A stretch of 32,190 nt of DNA from Chara braunii (GCA_003427395.1 BFEA01000696.1:276149-308338); one strand, 5' to 3'. Shown: positions 21,774 to 32,190, counted from the stretch's first letter. Notes: generated from the letters alone by a model not told the origin. Translations and numbers: made by a program.

Positions 21774-22130
21774 ATGGACAGGGTGTTATAGTGTAGACTG
21801 ACAAGACAGGTGGCTCGGGGACTGGGTGTGGGTAAGTAGGATTGAACACTGGACCTTTGGAGTGCGTTCTTTGCCTTTTCTTTTGTCTGTTTTTTGTTAT
21901 TGGTATTTTCTCTTCTTTATTTTTCGAGATATGTTTCTCTGGCGTGGAATTGTATGAACGGACAGGATGTTATAGTGCAGACCGATGAGAATTGGGTGTG
22001 GGCAAGAAGGATTGAACACTGGACCTTTGGGGTGCTTTCTTTGCTTTTTCTTCTGTCTGCTTTTGGTTGTTGGTATTTTCTTTTTTACTTTTTTTAGATA
22101 TGTTTCTCTGATGTGGACTCGTATGTAGGG
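21774..22130 (+). repeat. Two ~184-bp tandem units in the 3' region of element B
   Basis: Unit 1 starts near 21774 and unit 2 near 21958. Both contain GACAGG.TGTTATAGTG.AGAC, ATTGAACACTGGACCTTTGG and a T-rich part ending AGATATGTTTCTCTG. They lie 140 bp after ORF2, so they are probably part of its 3' untranslated region. Confidence 0.8.
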
Positions 22131-25019
22131 ATGTAGCGGGTAATACAGTTAGGTACTGTGACATAGTGGTGAACAGATTCGACTAGTCCTTTAGTTTTAG
22201 GCAGTGACCATTCGAGAATCTTCGATAGTTACCAGGTACCAGACTACGAATGGAGTGGTACTGGCAGGCGGAAGGGTCTGATCATGACTACGGGAAGTAA
22301 ACACGTTTAGTGAGGGCACTTGGGTTAGGACACTATATTGGGCATGACTGTGTGACCTTTGGTCTTTTCGGGCCCTACGCTGACGACCTCTTAATGTTTC
22401 CGGAGATGCTCGGTAGGCCAACGACAGAGGTGGGTTTGGCGGAATGACGGACTTTTAATGAAGGGAGGAGTACGGTGGAACCCCTTGAGGATGACTGCGT
22501 GGTTGCGGTCGAAACCGGTCAAGGAGCCATATCCCAGTCGACATGCAATCAAGTGTATGTCCGTACCTTGTACATGAATATACATGAGTTTTTTTGTACA
22601 TGAGTCATTTGCTTGTGTATTATCCTTGCTTGTGCATTTTCCGCAAACTTTCAGTTTATCTATTTGTTATCATGATATAAAAAAATCAGAGTTATGTTTT
22701 TGTTTCCCCAAATATAATTTGAGTGTAAATCTACCTATGGGCAGTTGATGGATTTTTCATTCAGGGCATATTGTTTTATTTCATATTACTCATGGATGTA
22801 AATGTAGTAATATGCATCTATGTGAGACTGTTAACATTGTCAAGTACGACTTAAAAAGTATGTGCATGTGTTTTGTTTCGGGTTCATAGTCTTTACATGA
22901 TTTTTGTAATTTGTTTTTTCGTTTACTCACCAATCGATATTATACCACTCACTTTACATACTCTTCTGTGTCTGGTGGAGTATTACGGGCCCATGCAATC
23001 TCACAGTGTCCACATATAAGTATTATCCAAACCGTTGAGTCATAATACCATCTTGCCAATATGCTATCACTTAGTCCATGGAGTACAAGTTACCCTATAT
23101 AGTACCACCTAACCCATGATCTGTATATTATAGCCTAATTTATATGCTATGATTCATCCCATACAATGCGACCCAACTCGCATCATATCACTTGGTGATA
23201 AAATATCACTCGCAACACACAATGTCGCCTTACGTAGGTGAAGGTCGAATTGTATTTGAAGTTTGGTATGCATTTTTTTGTTCGTGGTTATGTTTGTCTT
23301 TTCTGTCGATGTGTGTCTTACCACCATCCAACCCATACCATGTGATATGTGTCACATGGTCTCACCTAGTCTTGTAGTACCATCCAACCCACATAGCATC
23401 ACGAATGCTATATAATTGAGCATAACTCAAACATAGCAACAGCCAACCCAAGGGCAAAGTTATGTCGTTATGTGTGTGCGTCTGTGTTGTGGTTGTGCAT
23501 AAGTGTGTTTATATTTGTTATGTCTATATGTGGTAATATTATTTACTATGCATGTTATAACCCACTCAACAAGGTTATATGCAACCAACATGATATTGCT
23601 CAACCTGCTAATATCACCCAAGTACTGTGTGGTCATGCCAAAAGTTGAGTTGTGCTTAAGTTTGATCATGCATTTTTTTTTGCGGTGTGACGGGGGAAGT
23701 GAGAAACATGAATGCGTAGTAAGCATAGCCTCAGTGAGCATCCGCTTATTGTATGTAAGAAACTTCACGCCTCGATCGGGAGCCTGATAGGAATACGCTC
23801 CCAAGGATTGTGAAAACTCCTTAGGAGATAGAAATAGTGATTGGCGATAACATATCCTTTTGTAGGGGACCACGAGAGTTACAACCGGTGCACTTTGTTG
23901 AAGCAGTGGACTCATTTTCATTATTTTATGGGATGTAGTGTTCTAAGTTATATATGTTTTTTCTTACCTCCAATGTGACACGAACAAAATCACTCCCTCA
24001 CTTGGGTCCTAATGGTGCATGTAACACTATCGTTAATGTTATATAATTGCTGAGATACAAACAATAAATGACACATAAATATATTTGGTATCTAAAACAA
24101 AGGTATTATATACATGTAAGTTATTTTTGAATTAGCTTACATTATGTGGAACGACTGTTACTAATATATAGTATGGTTGTGGAATGTATAGAGCAGAAGG
24201 TAAATCGAATGTCGTGTGCAGTGGGAGATGACACATATGTTTGGCCAAAATACGTTATGTTGCTATCTGCACGGAGAACCATGTATGGTCAATGAACTCG
24301 ATTGTATGATTACCGCATACGGACATGTTAAATGGTAACTTGTTTGCACCTCGTTAAGGGAATCTTACTACGAGCACAACCATAGATGATTGAACCGAAA
24401 TACAATTATGCCTTGATTCTAATCGAAAAAATCATCGTACGAGTATTTCAAAAGTAAGATTAAATGATTTTTATATTTGTATTGATATATGTATACACTT
24501 ATTTTTTATTTCTACTACTTGTAGTATATAGAGCAGTAGTAATTCAATATAGTAAGTCTCATATTTATATTAGGTAAGGGGTTAGTTGAATTATAAGATT
24601 AGGAATAAGGAAAATATAAAAGGTATAAGGTGCCAGCAACGGAGTGACAAAAAGAAATATTTTCTTTTCTTCACAAAAAATGAAAACAAGTGTTATACAA
24701 TGTCAAATACTGAGATCAGTGTTACTGGTACGAATGTTCGAGAGGGGTTAGTCCGACCCCCAAATGTTCAGCCGACCAGGATGGGGTTCGAGGGTTTGTC
24801 AAACCTCGTTTAATTTTTTTTTATTTTACTTTTTTTAATGGACAAAGCATCCCCTTAGGCACCTACCACTAAATTTTTGTGTTGTGATGATAAAAAAAAA
24901 AATAATTATAGAAGATAAGGTTTAAAAAAATTCAAGCCCCCCCCAATTTCATCTTTTTTTTTTCGTATATATTATTTATTAACTTATTTATTGACTTGGG
25001 TGGGTTCCCCCCCCCCCCA
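22131..25019. other. AT-rich stretch with no recognised gene
   Basis: No gene is supported. Bases 23100-23460 repeat loosely a phrase like TACCA(C/T)CCAACCCA. At 23338-23359 there is a perfect 8-bp stem with a 6-base loop (CCATGTGA/TCACATGG). A 153-codon frame on the minus strand (23460-23921) is within chance expectation and resembles no family I know. Bases 24727-24812 are a GC-richer patch with TTCGAG phrases, perhaps a repeat fragment. Confidence 0.55.
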
Positions 25020-25066
25020 AACCAATCAATCAATTCAATCAATTCAATCAATTCAATCAATTAATC
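25020..25066. repeat. (TTCAATCAA)n minisatellite after a C run
   Basis: About four copies of a 9-bp unit follow a C-rich run ending near 25018. A similar arrangement (C-rich run, then ATCAATCAATC) occurs at 28715-28760. Confidence 0.8.
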
Positions 25067-25094
25067 AAAAATAAAAAAATAAAAAAATAAAAAA

Positions 25095-25365
25095 CTTGGC
25101 TACCAGCCGGGCCGCCTGGGTCCCGGGTGGCCATCCCATGCAAGGACTAGGGAAAATCCCTGCAAAAATTAAAAAAAAAAACCAAAAAAATCGAAAACAA
25201 ATTATGTTACGCAGAAAAATAAATTGAATAACTTTTGCATCAGGCTCACATCGAAATGCTTCACAGATTTAGAATAAAAAACAAAATTAAAAAAAACTAT
25301 TTTATTTTTATTACTTTTTTTGGCCCGGTCGGGCAAATGAACCAAGACCAAATCTGGTAGTCTAT
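25095..25365 (-). mobile_element. R-family hAT-like MITE, full copy
   Basis: It begins CTTGGCTACCAG and ends CTGGTAGTCTAT, imperfect inverted termini of the same family as the copy split by element A. It is inverted relative to that copy. The order is GC-rich end, A-rich part, core (25195-25275), AT-rich part, then GGCCCGGTCGGGC. The AT-rich flanks do not show a clear 8-bp duplication. Confidence 0.7.
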
Positions 25366-25380
25366 GTAAATAAATAATAT

Positions 25381-25605
25381 CTAGGCTACCAGCGAGACCG
25401 CCCAGGTCATCTGATTTTCCCGGGCGGCCCGGCCGTGCAGGAACCAAGGAAGGTCCTAGCAAAAGAAAAACAAAAAACAAAAAATTCAAAACATTCCCCA
25501 AAAAACTCGTTTCTGCAAAAAAAAAAACTAAAAAACATTTGATCCAAGGTCATATCCAAATTCCTTACCAAATTTTAACCTTTTTTTTTTTTTTTATAAC
25601 TCGGC
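25381..25605 (-). mobile_element. R-family hAT-like MITE, truncated copy
   Basis: CTAGGCTACCAG at 25381-25392 is a perfect left TIR, only 15 bp after the previous copy and in the same orientation. It continues through a GC-rich end and A-rich sequence to the core (about 25535-25580) and then a poly-T run. The far TIR is absent. Truncation is near the presumed start of element C. Confidence 0.65.
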
Positions 25606-25647
25606 CGTACATGTGGTCTCGAGCAGATGATCGAGGGTTTTGGAAGA

Positions 25648-25751
25648 TAAGTAAGCGTGCATTCTTTCTTCTTTTCGTTGTTACGACCGAGCTAAAAAAA
25701 AAATACCGAGATTAGTGAGCGTGCATTCTTTATTCTTTCCGTTGTTACGAC
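25648..25751 (+). repeat. Direct repeat in the leader of element C
   Basis: AGCGTGCATTCTTT.TTCTTT(T/C)CGTTGTTACGAC occurs at about 25654-25687 and again at 25718-25751, a spacing of about 64 bp, shortly before the ORF1 start. It may be a regulatory duplication; no factor can be named. Confidence 0.7.
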
Positions 25752-25799
25752 TATCGTTACGATTATCTTTGCACTAACCAAGTATGAAGGTTTTGGAAC

Positions 25800-26962
25800 A
25801 TGGGTGATCGAAGGGACTACGATGAAAGAAGGACCATGTCTGGAAGTGAGGAGCGAGTTAACAACAAGGACTCGGACTACAACTACGACCGAGGAGGCGA
25901 GTCCTACTACAAACGATCTTCTCCGAGGTGCTTCGCGAGTGGAGAGCGAGGACATTATGCTAATCAATATCGGAACAACCAGCGTGCAATGGATAGCTGT
26001 CCATCGACATCACATGACACACCAAGGGGCCGCTCAAAGTCACGAAGAGAACGAATGTGAACAGGTCTTCAGCCCAGGACCATGATCTGCGACAGCAGTT
26101 GGAATAACTCAGTAAGAGTCTGGCAAGTATGTCCGAATTTGTTAAATCCGAGAAAATGAAAAAGGCGGAGCAAGAGAAAACAAAGAAAGAAGTTGAAGAA
26201 GAAGAACGACGCTTAGCGGTTGAGAAGTTGGACTAGGAAAGGAAGGAACGAAGAAGAATGAAGAAACTACGTAAGGAGGCAGAAAGGGTTGTTGAAATTG
26301 ACAAGAAGGTTGAGCTCCAAGTAGCAATCAAGACTGGAGAGTTCTTCGATCAAGTTGAGGCAAACTTGGGACCGGCGTTGACGTTAGCTCGGAAGGCGAA
26401 GGGGAAAAAACAAGTGGTACATGTATCAGATCCGGAGTTAAGTTCGGAGTAGGATAGTGACGACAACACGACATAAGAGATTCGAGCGAAGACTGGGTGC
26501 CTAGCAATCAACAAAAAACGGAAACGTGGACCAAAACCTGAGTTCGAGGATAGTCCCTCAATGCTTACACCAGCAAAACGCACACCGAAGTTACCGAAGG
26601 GGAAGGCAACCGCAAGAGGTACTCGACTTTCCATATCGAAGGCGAAAGTGAAGACGAAGCTTTCACCATACGTTGCAAAGATTAAGAAGACCCCCGGACA
26701 ACCAAGCACAGTGGCGAAGCTGAGGTTTCATAATCAAGTAATGAAGGAAGTCTGTGGGATGGATGCGCAAGAATTGCAGGCAATCTGCAAGGGTGAAGGG
26801 GTTGCATATAATGGAAAAATCGATGCCATCTTCGATATCACAAGCCACCGTACATGAAAGGTGTTTGGGGAGGTGGAGCCTGTCGATTTATCTGGCCTGA
26901 TGAGCTAGAATGAAGATGAATCGACAACCGTTGACAATGAGGAACAAGATCATAACGCTTGA
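25800..26962 (+). pseudogene. Element C ORF1: zinc-knuckle, coiled-coil, SAP-like protein, degraded
   Basis: ATG is at 25800. The Asp/Arg/Tyr/Gly-rich N-terminus leads to CFASGERGHYANQY (25917-25958): the second Cys is Ser, as in B, and the fourth is Tyr, so the knuckle is broken. An RGRSKSRRERM-type basic end stops at 26060. After a frame change a Lys/Glu coiled coil runs from 26129 to ~26330 (TAG at 26234), then an acidic and basic linker with stops near 26450 and 26474. The C-terminal part (26561-26857) contains 'AQELQAICKGEGVAYNGKIDAIFDI', a good SAP-like helix-turn-helix candidate. Further stops follow (near 26857) before a final acidic tail ends at TGA 26960-26962. Confidence 0.75.
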
Positions 26963-28378
26963 TGCGTTTACGAAACTGATAAGATAGGGCGCATTGTTCG
27001 GATAGTGACGAGTCGATGTTGTCAAGATGAACACGTGGATACGAAGGCGGAGGAATTACTTCGATGGTGCATTCTACTACTATCTTTGAGGGGTGAGACA
27101 AGATGGACGATCGTGGCGGAGGTTGTACGAATCACATGGGATTGGATTCTTGAATCTGAAAGGTTGTGTATATGTAGTTGTTTCCCGTTTTGCAAGTTGC
27201 AGTACGTGGGTAAAACCACATGAAACGTTGATGTCCGTTGGCGAGAACACGTGTCCGAATGTTGGAATAGGAAGTGGTTACACTTCCATCATTGGCTTTG
27301 CACTTTTGGCTTGGGGAACTACGTGCTGCTGCCTGTTGACTACACTTAGAATATTGAACTATTGAAGCTTGAGGCTGTGTATATTGAACAATAGTCTCCG
27401 TTCTCAATACCAGCAGATGCAAGAGGAAGAAACGGCGTCAAGGGAAGAAGGAACGAACCGAAAGCCGCAGGGAGTAGGATATCCTCGAGACTTTCGTATC
27501 GTCTGGTTTCGATCCAACGAGGAGGAAGCGTTTTCACTAGATCTCGGCGATATCCTGACAACCAAGGAGAGGGTCCGAAGCCAAAGCTTTGTGATTGAAT
27601 CAAGCGGAGGTAATACCTGGGCACATGGGTGAAAGGCGATAGGTCAAAGGTTCGGTGAATCAAGAATGAAGACTGATACTGGTACCATGCAACTTAAACT
27701 CTGCAAGAACATGTTCGAGGTGGGGGGAGAAGTACACTTCGAATATCTCCGGGTGTGGAAATCAAAGGGTGGCTTCCTAAAGCAAGTATTCGTTCATGCC
27801 TTGAAGAACCCAGGTAGCCTAACTTAGATTTACTCCTAGGGACTAGTCTACGATCTGATTGTATAACGTCATTAAAGATTTTCGTGAGAAGTCCACGCGC
27901 AAGTACTTGAGGCGTCTAGCATCTGGTGTGGTCCATGATAGGATTGGGTTGAGTATGTCTAAAAATTTGATTGTTCGGGTCAGATTTGACGATCGGATTC
28001 AGCTTGTAGAACTGAAGAAGATAATCAATGGAGTGTGACCTACCTGTTTGTTTTCGGAAGTGTGCGCGGGAGAAGGTCCGCATAGTCTTGGTCAAAAACC
28101 AGTTTGTGAGAGACATTCTCCATGACCAGAGAGTTTTTGCCTCTCGAGATATACTTACATGTACATGTGCATGGATGACCTACCCAAGGTCGGGAGGTCA
28201 CGTATGCGTCCGTTTGCGTCAGGGTGAGCCACACCATCGTCTGTTAGCGAATGTGAATGATATCCCTCGCGTGGAGGTGGCGAACCGTGTAGACTCACTT
28301 CAGCGGGAAGTGATTGCAGGTTTTACAAGCTCGTATAGCCTCAAGGGGCCTTGTCATATGTTCTCAATCGTTGTTTAA
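26963..28378 (+). pseudogene. Element C ORF2: GIY-YIG and linker domain, RT missing
   Basis: GIY-YIG remains are clear but split. 'GCVYVVVSRF' (~27162-27191) changes frame into 'QYVGKTT' (27200-27220), then TGA at 27221 where element A has Arg, then 'NVDVRWREH'. 'LEAVYI' and, after a second shift, 'VLNTSRCKRKKR' match the Glu and Asn regions of the fold. The linker (27690-28030) contains 'KLCKNMFEVGGEV' and 'VRFDDRIQLVELKKI'. The segment 28028-28378 is open: 'KVRIVLVKN..VRDILHD.R' then 'TCTCAWMTYPRSGGHV' and 'LLANVNDIPR'. A TAA at 28376 ends it, and no RT motif follows in any frame. Confidence 0.7.
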
Positions 28379-30540
28379 CTGCTGGTACACCATGCAAGTT
28401 CTTCACTACGAGTATCTTCAACGGCGCTCAATAAGCCGTGTCCGTCCGTTGTGGACTTCTACAACGTCTTATTTATTTGACATATTGATTGTACAAATGA
28501 TCAGTTCATACAGTGACTCAAACGGTCGCCCAAAAAAAAAGAAATAAAATAGAAACAAGGTAAAATCGTATATCAAAACGATTTCTGGCATCATCAAAAG
28601 GGATAGGGGGCAAAACTTCAATCTGATTTGCACAGACTTACCGAAGTGTCATCCGAGCCGTGCGAAATAGTTGCTAATTACACGACACACTAACTCTACT
28701 TGCTTGGTGGGGTCGCCCCCTCCCCCCCTATAACAAATCAATCAATCTATCATTAAATAAATAAAAAATATCGCGTTATCGAGCGCATTAGCTCCTGCCT
28801 TTTTCATAAAGTCGTTGGCCCTCCCGGCCATGTCACGTAGGAGTTGAACAAAAACTAAACAAGAGACAACTTGGGTGCCACACACTGCCACGTAAATATA
28901 AACCCGCGAACTGTTGAGACGGGCGTGGTCACGTTGTCCCTTCGCTGCTCTAACCGAGTGTGTCAGCTATACTTCCCAAAATTCCCTACGACAGGATTGG
29001 TTCCCGCGGGACACAACTTACGTTCTCGAAGGGGCTGTCACCACTCGTAGGGGTATATCCCTACTAAGCTACTGACCCACATGCGAAAGTTTCTAGATGT
29101 AGGTCATTTGAGGTCGTTTGCTTGTTCGATGTAGTATAGATACGCTTGGTTAACGTCAAGTGAACCGGGACGTCGTCCGTTCATTAGGCCACTGCTCTCC
29201 GAAGTATGAAGCGGGCGCTGGTCGACTAGGACAGTTTCAACCAAGTATGAAACCCACATATTAATCCTAGTCTCTTAGACGCACAGTCAAAATAAAGTAA
29301 TAACCATACATAATTACATAAAAAAAACTCGACAGTAGACGATAGAATGCATATCCATTCTAAAATGATAACTAGAAAAATAAAAAATAAAAATTATATT
29401 AAATCGCCAACGAAGAGTTGACTTTGATAACCGACAAGGTAATCGGGCTACCTTAGTTTTGACTTGATGAGACACGTTGCCAAAGTCATTCATTTTACCT
29501 ACCTCCGACTTAAGATTAAGCACGCACACTCGTCTTCACACAATTCAAATCTTATTGGATGACAAATTGTTTTGCGAATGATTTTTTCATCAGAAGCATT
29601 TCTTGAAGTGTTGCACGTCTCACTCTCTAAAAAAGTGGTATGGGGTACTCCTCCTCCTCACCCGAGCACAAAGCTCAGATCTCATAAGTTGGGCCGTCTC
29701 CACCGAATTGGCATAGTACCCCCCCCTTAAAACGGTCCACTAATAGGGCCGGCTCCTGAAATAACGAACCCCCGCCCCAGATGCTTCTTAGGGAAAGAAA
29801 ATATGTTCATTGCGAGTAACTTTTAATTATTCTCATTTGAGTCACTTCTCATAAGTTCAGGGTAACTTTGACGAAAAAAAATCGAAGGAAATAGAGAATG
29901 AGAATCTTTTGGACAGGTAGAGGTAGATAAGGTCATTCGGGATAGAACAAGTCAATCCTCGAGAAAATACTAAGTCTGATTATCTTCATCTTTATTATAT
30001 TCACAATTTTTTTTTCATGGTACCTGTTGAAATTATTTATTTCAAAATACAACTGTTTTCAACATGTAGGCAGGCGAAAGATAAAAGGATGACAATCATT
30101 TTCTTCATCTCAAATAGGCATAATTAATATTCTTTGCAAACATTTTTTTACCTACCTACACAAAATGCAAGAAAAAAAAATTCAAAACAAACCAGTACAA
30201 TCTCATACTCAAGTCAGACTTTCCATTCACATGCATAACTCAGACAATTTTCCTCTATCTTTTCTTTTGAACATCCAAAACAAATAAGGTCAAACAAAGT
30301 GTGGTGTGAAGGAAAAGTTGAGTCAATCAACTGACCTTGAGTGAAGTTTGAATTAGCTCACTCAAGAAAGACGAGTAATATTCCAATTAAAAGATAATCA
30401 TCATCCGGAATCGAGAGATATGGCCCACAACTCCACAAGTTATATGACCTTCCCACTGAACGACGGTCCACCTCCTTCTCCAACTGCCCAAATGAGCGAG
30501 AGTCGGGTTCATTGAGAAAACTCTTATGGGATAACCCTCC
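28379..30540. other. Stretch with no recognised gene
   Basis: It begins with sequence that may still be element C or its flank. Bases 28704-28765 are a C-rich run followed by ATCAATCAATC, like 25000-25066. Bases 28780-29280 are GC-richer and unlike the rest but match no RNA gene or protein I know. From 29300 the sequence is AT-rich with no long frame. Confidence 0.5.
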
Positions 30541-31810
30541 CGGAGGGTGCTCTTAAGAATAACTCCCACATGGTCCCAATGTTCCGTACAGTCCCAACGC
30601 AGTCCCCACTGCACCACGTCCTCCAAGGATCTGTCCAAAACCACCTCGCAGATCTACACCGCATCAAACCATTACATTTACAACCCAAGTTGGTCCCACT
30701 CGGTCCCAAGATGGTCCTCAGTGGTCCTCGTGGTCCCATACTATTACCTGCAGCACCGAATGGTCAAGAACTTAAAACCGCTCGCACTATGTGCCGCAAA
30801 AAAAATAAAGTGGCTTCCGATAAAAACCGCACGTATTGCGACCCCAATAGCCACTGCCACATGCACTCACTCCGCGCCCTCTTCATGTTGTTGGTCCACG
30901 CACCAAATCCACACAATCCAAACCGTGCACCAGCGCCGGCCCAACCTCTAGACCGCGCTTAAATTATTCACAACCGCTGCGCACAAAAAAAAAAAACAAA
31001 ACGGTGGGATTACCTCTCGCCATATCACCAAAATTGGTACCAGGGTCGTCAAGTTGCACTGCCGCCTGTTCACACACCACAACAGAAGGGTCCACTGTAC
31101 CGCAACAAATTAACAACTCTTCCCTTCAAAATAAAACCGACGCTGCATCAAACAATTCCGGTCACAAGGTCCCACTAGATGTACTATCATTGTCGTGCCA
31201 CTGATCAAGTAGCACTTTCACACACAAGCACAAAAAACGTTGACGCTGCACGTCAATTTCGGCAACACCTTCCCTCAAAATCTTTGCGGTGCGCCTCCTT
31301 ATCGTGGACCTCTTGCCGCACGATCCGAGCTTGCCGTAGCCTTACGGCTACAACTCACACACAAGCACAAGGGTGGGGCAAGAAGCTCCTAGCCTTTGGC
31401 TATGGCTGCCTCCTCTCCTCACTACTGCTCCTATAGAACTCCAACACCTTTACCCAACGGACCACCACTCCACTAGCAGCCTCTTCCCTCAGCAGCAGCC
31501 AGCTAGTATTCACAAAAGTGAACATCCAAACAACATTGCCACACTTATGAGGCTGATGGGTGAAATGTCAACTTTTATAACCACCTGAACAATTATAGGC
31601 AATCACTTGGCCCACAGTAAAAAAAACGGAGTTGAGTTGCGCCCTTGATCTGAACTCACGATCAAGGAGCAAAATCTTGATGTTCCCCCAAAGGAACCAG
31701 GGCCTTCCAATCCTAGAGGCATCTGGTTTTCTTCCCAGGCCACATGCGTAAAGGATTGACCGCACCCAGCCAAACACTGCAGGCTGTTAAAAAAACGAAC
31801 AGGCGCATTT
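30541..31810. other. C/A-rich stretch, possibly decayed coding sequence
   Basis: Bases 30690-30745 repeat GGTCC(C/T) phrases. From 31004 to about 31800 one plus-strand frame is interrupted by only six or seven stops, mostly TGA. Near 31510-31590 it reads like a helical protein end (NNIATLMRLMGEMSTFITT). C/A-rich composition alone lowers stop frequency, so this is weak evidence. Confidence 0.3.
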
Positions 31811-32190
31811 ACCCCCACTCACACACACATTTACATACTCACCTAGTCATTACCGCGGCCACATTTATCGTTGTTTCTGAGTCCTTTCCCCCATTTTTTT
31901 CCCCCTTTCCTTCTCTTTTCCCTGTGGGGGGAGAAACTCGTTGTTTGAAGCAAAAGGTCGCCCCCTCCTCTTCGGTCATTTCACAAAGCTGAACTAGAGT
32001 CAACCTCAATGAGCTCTTGTTCCCCCACCCATCCACACGCCCGTACCTGGATGCCAATTGACTTACCGTGAGGGCACGGGTGCACAGCCCGTAGTTCGTT
32101 TGTTTATGTGGTTCGGGAAGGGTAAGGTAGTGATTATGTTGTATGTATGTTTTGTCATGTTCGCTATACACAACTCGAAGAGTGTGTGTG
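31811..32190. other. Window end with no recognised feature
   Basis: Pyrimidine-rich and mixed sequence with short CACACA tracts. No gene or element was recognised. Confidence 0.5.

Larger units (their letters stand above)
18078..22130 (+). mobile_element. Element B: Penelope-like retroelement lacking GIY-YIG
   Basis: ORF1 (18078-19274), ORF2 (about 19287-21630) and a 3' region with two ~184-bp tandem units. It is closer to element C than to A: both share the form of the coiled coil, the 'FDDRI..VE..K.I' segment and the 'GHV..RL....P.L.N.N..P' segment. Unlike A, it has no long direct terminal repeats that I can find. The 5' limit is uncertain. Confidence 0.75.
25648..28378 (+). mobile_element. 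Element C: Penelope-like retroelement, 3'-truncated
   Basis: A 5' leader with a duplicated 40-bp phrase is followed by ORF1 (25800-26962) and the first part of ORF2 (to 28378). RT is absent. No direct terminal repeats were found. It is in the same subfamily as B. Confidence 0.7.

Noticed and set aside
23460-23921. 153-codon minus-strand frame
   Set aside because: It is the longest frame outside elements, but one or two of this length are expected by chance in 32 kb. No motif or family resemblance was seen.
28780-29280. GC-richer segment as an rRNA or tRNA fragment
   Set aside because: I could not match it to any conserved rRNA block or fold a tRNA cloverleaf from it.

Overview
This window is eukaryotic, repeat-rich DNA with no host gene I can support. 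It has a scaffold gap (415 N), long poly-A/T tracts, microsatellites and decayed retroelements. The organism is most likely a streptophyte (charophyte) green alga. Two things suggest this. First, the retroelement proteins combine a zinc knuckle, a charged coiled coil and an 'IC..EGV.Y' motif in ORF1 with GIY-YIG and reverse transcriptase (RT) in ORF2; from memory this style is abundant in Chara braunii. Second, the TTCGGG-rich interspersed repeats look familiar from the same genome. Neither point was checked against a database.

Main content: three copies of Penelope-like retroelements (PLEs) in which GIY-YIG lies upstream of RT, the permuted order described for the Naiad/Chlamys branch. Element A (minus strand, 2504-8880) is the most complete. 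A pair of ~0.96-0.98 kb direct LTR-like repeats encloses ORF1 (zinc knuckle, coiled coil, SAP-like motif) and ORF2 (GIY-YIG, a Cys-rich linker domain, RT). Element B (plus, 18078 to ~22130) keeps a long RT frame but has lost GIY-YIG. Element C (plus, ~25648-28378) keeps GIY-YIG remnants but has lost RT. All three carry stops and frameshifts, so none is autonomous as read.

Element A is nested. It interrupts a short hAT-like nonautonomous transposon (R family, TIR CTAGGCTACCAG), which is flanked by a perfect 8-bp duplication GTAGGGAG at 2481-2488 and 9158-9165. A itself is flanked by a near-duplicate CAGAGT/CAGAAT. This fixes both boundaries and the order of insertion. Two more R copies lie at 25095-25365 and 25381-25605.

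A second repeat family (S, TIR CAGGGTYACC, TTCGGG-rich ends) occurs as an inverted pair around the N gap (14010-15776) and as a full copy at 16015-16730. R and S share an ~75-bp internal core.

Other structure: a 10.1-11.2 kb block of tetranucleotide repeats followed by a polypurine tract; an imperfect 65-bp-arm hairpin at 13776-13938; a 22-bp perfect palindrome at 11615; and 184-bp tandem repeats behind element B. The flanks 1-2480, 11640-13675, 16731-18077, 22131-25019 and 28379-32190 hold no gene I can recognise. Elements A, B and C are related but independent copies; they do not form a pathway with each other or with host genes.
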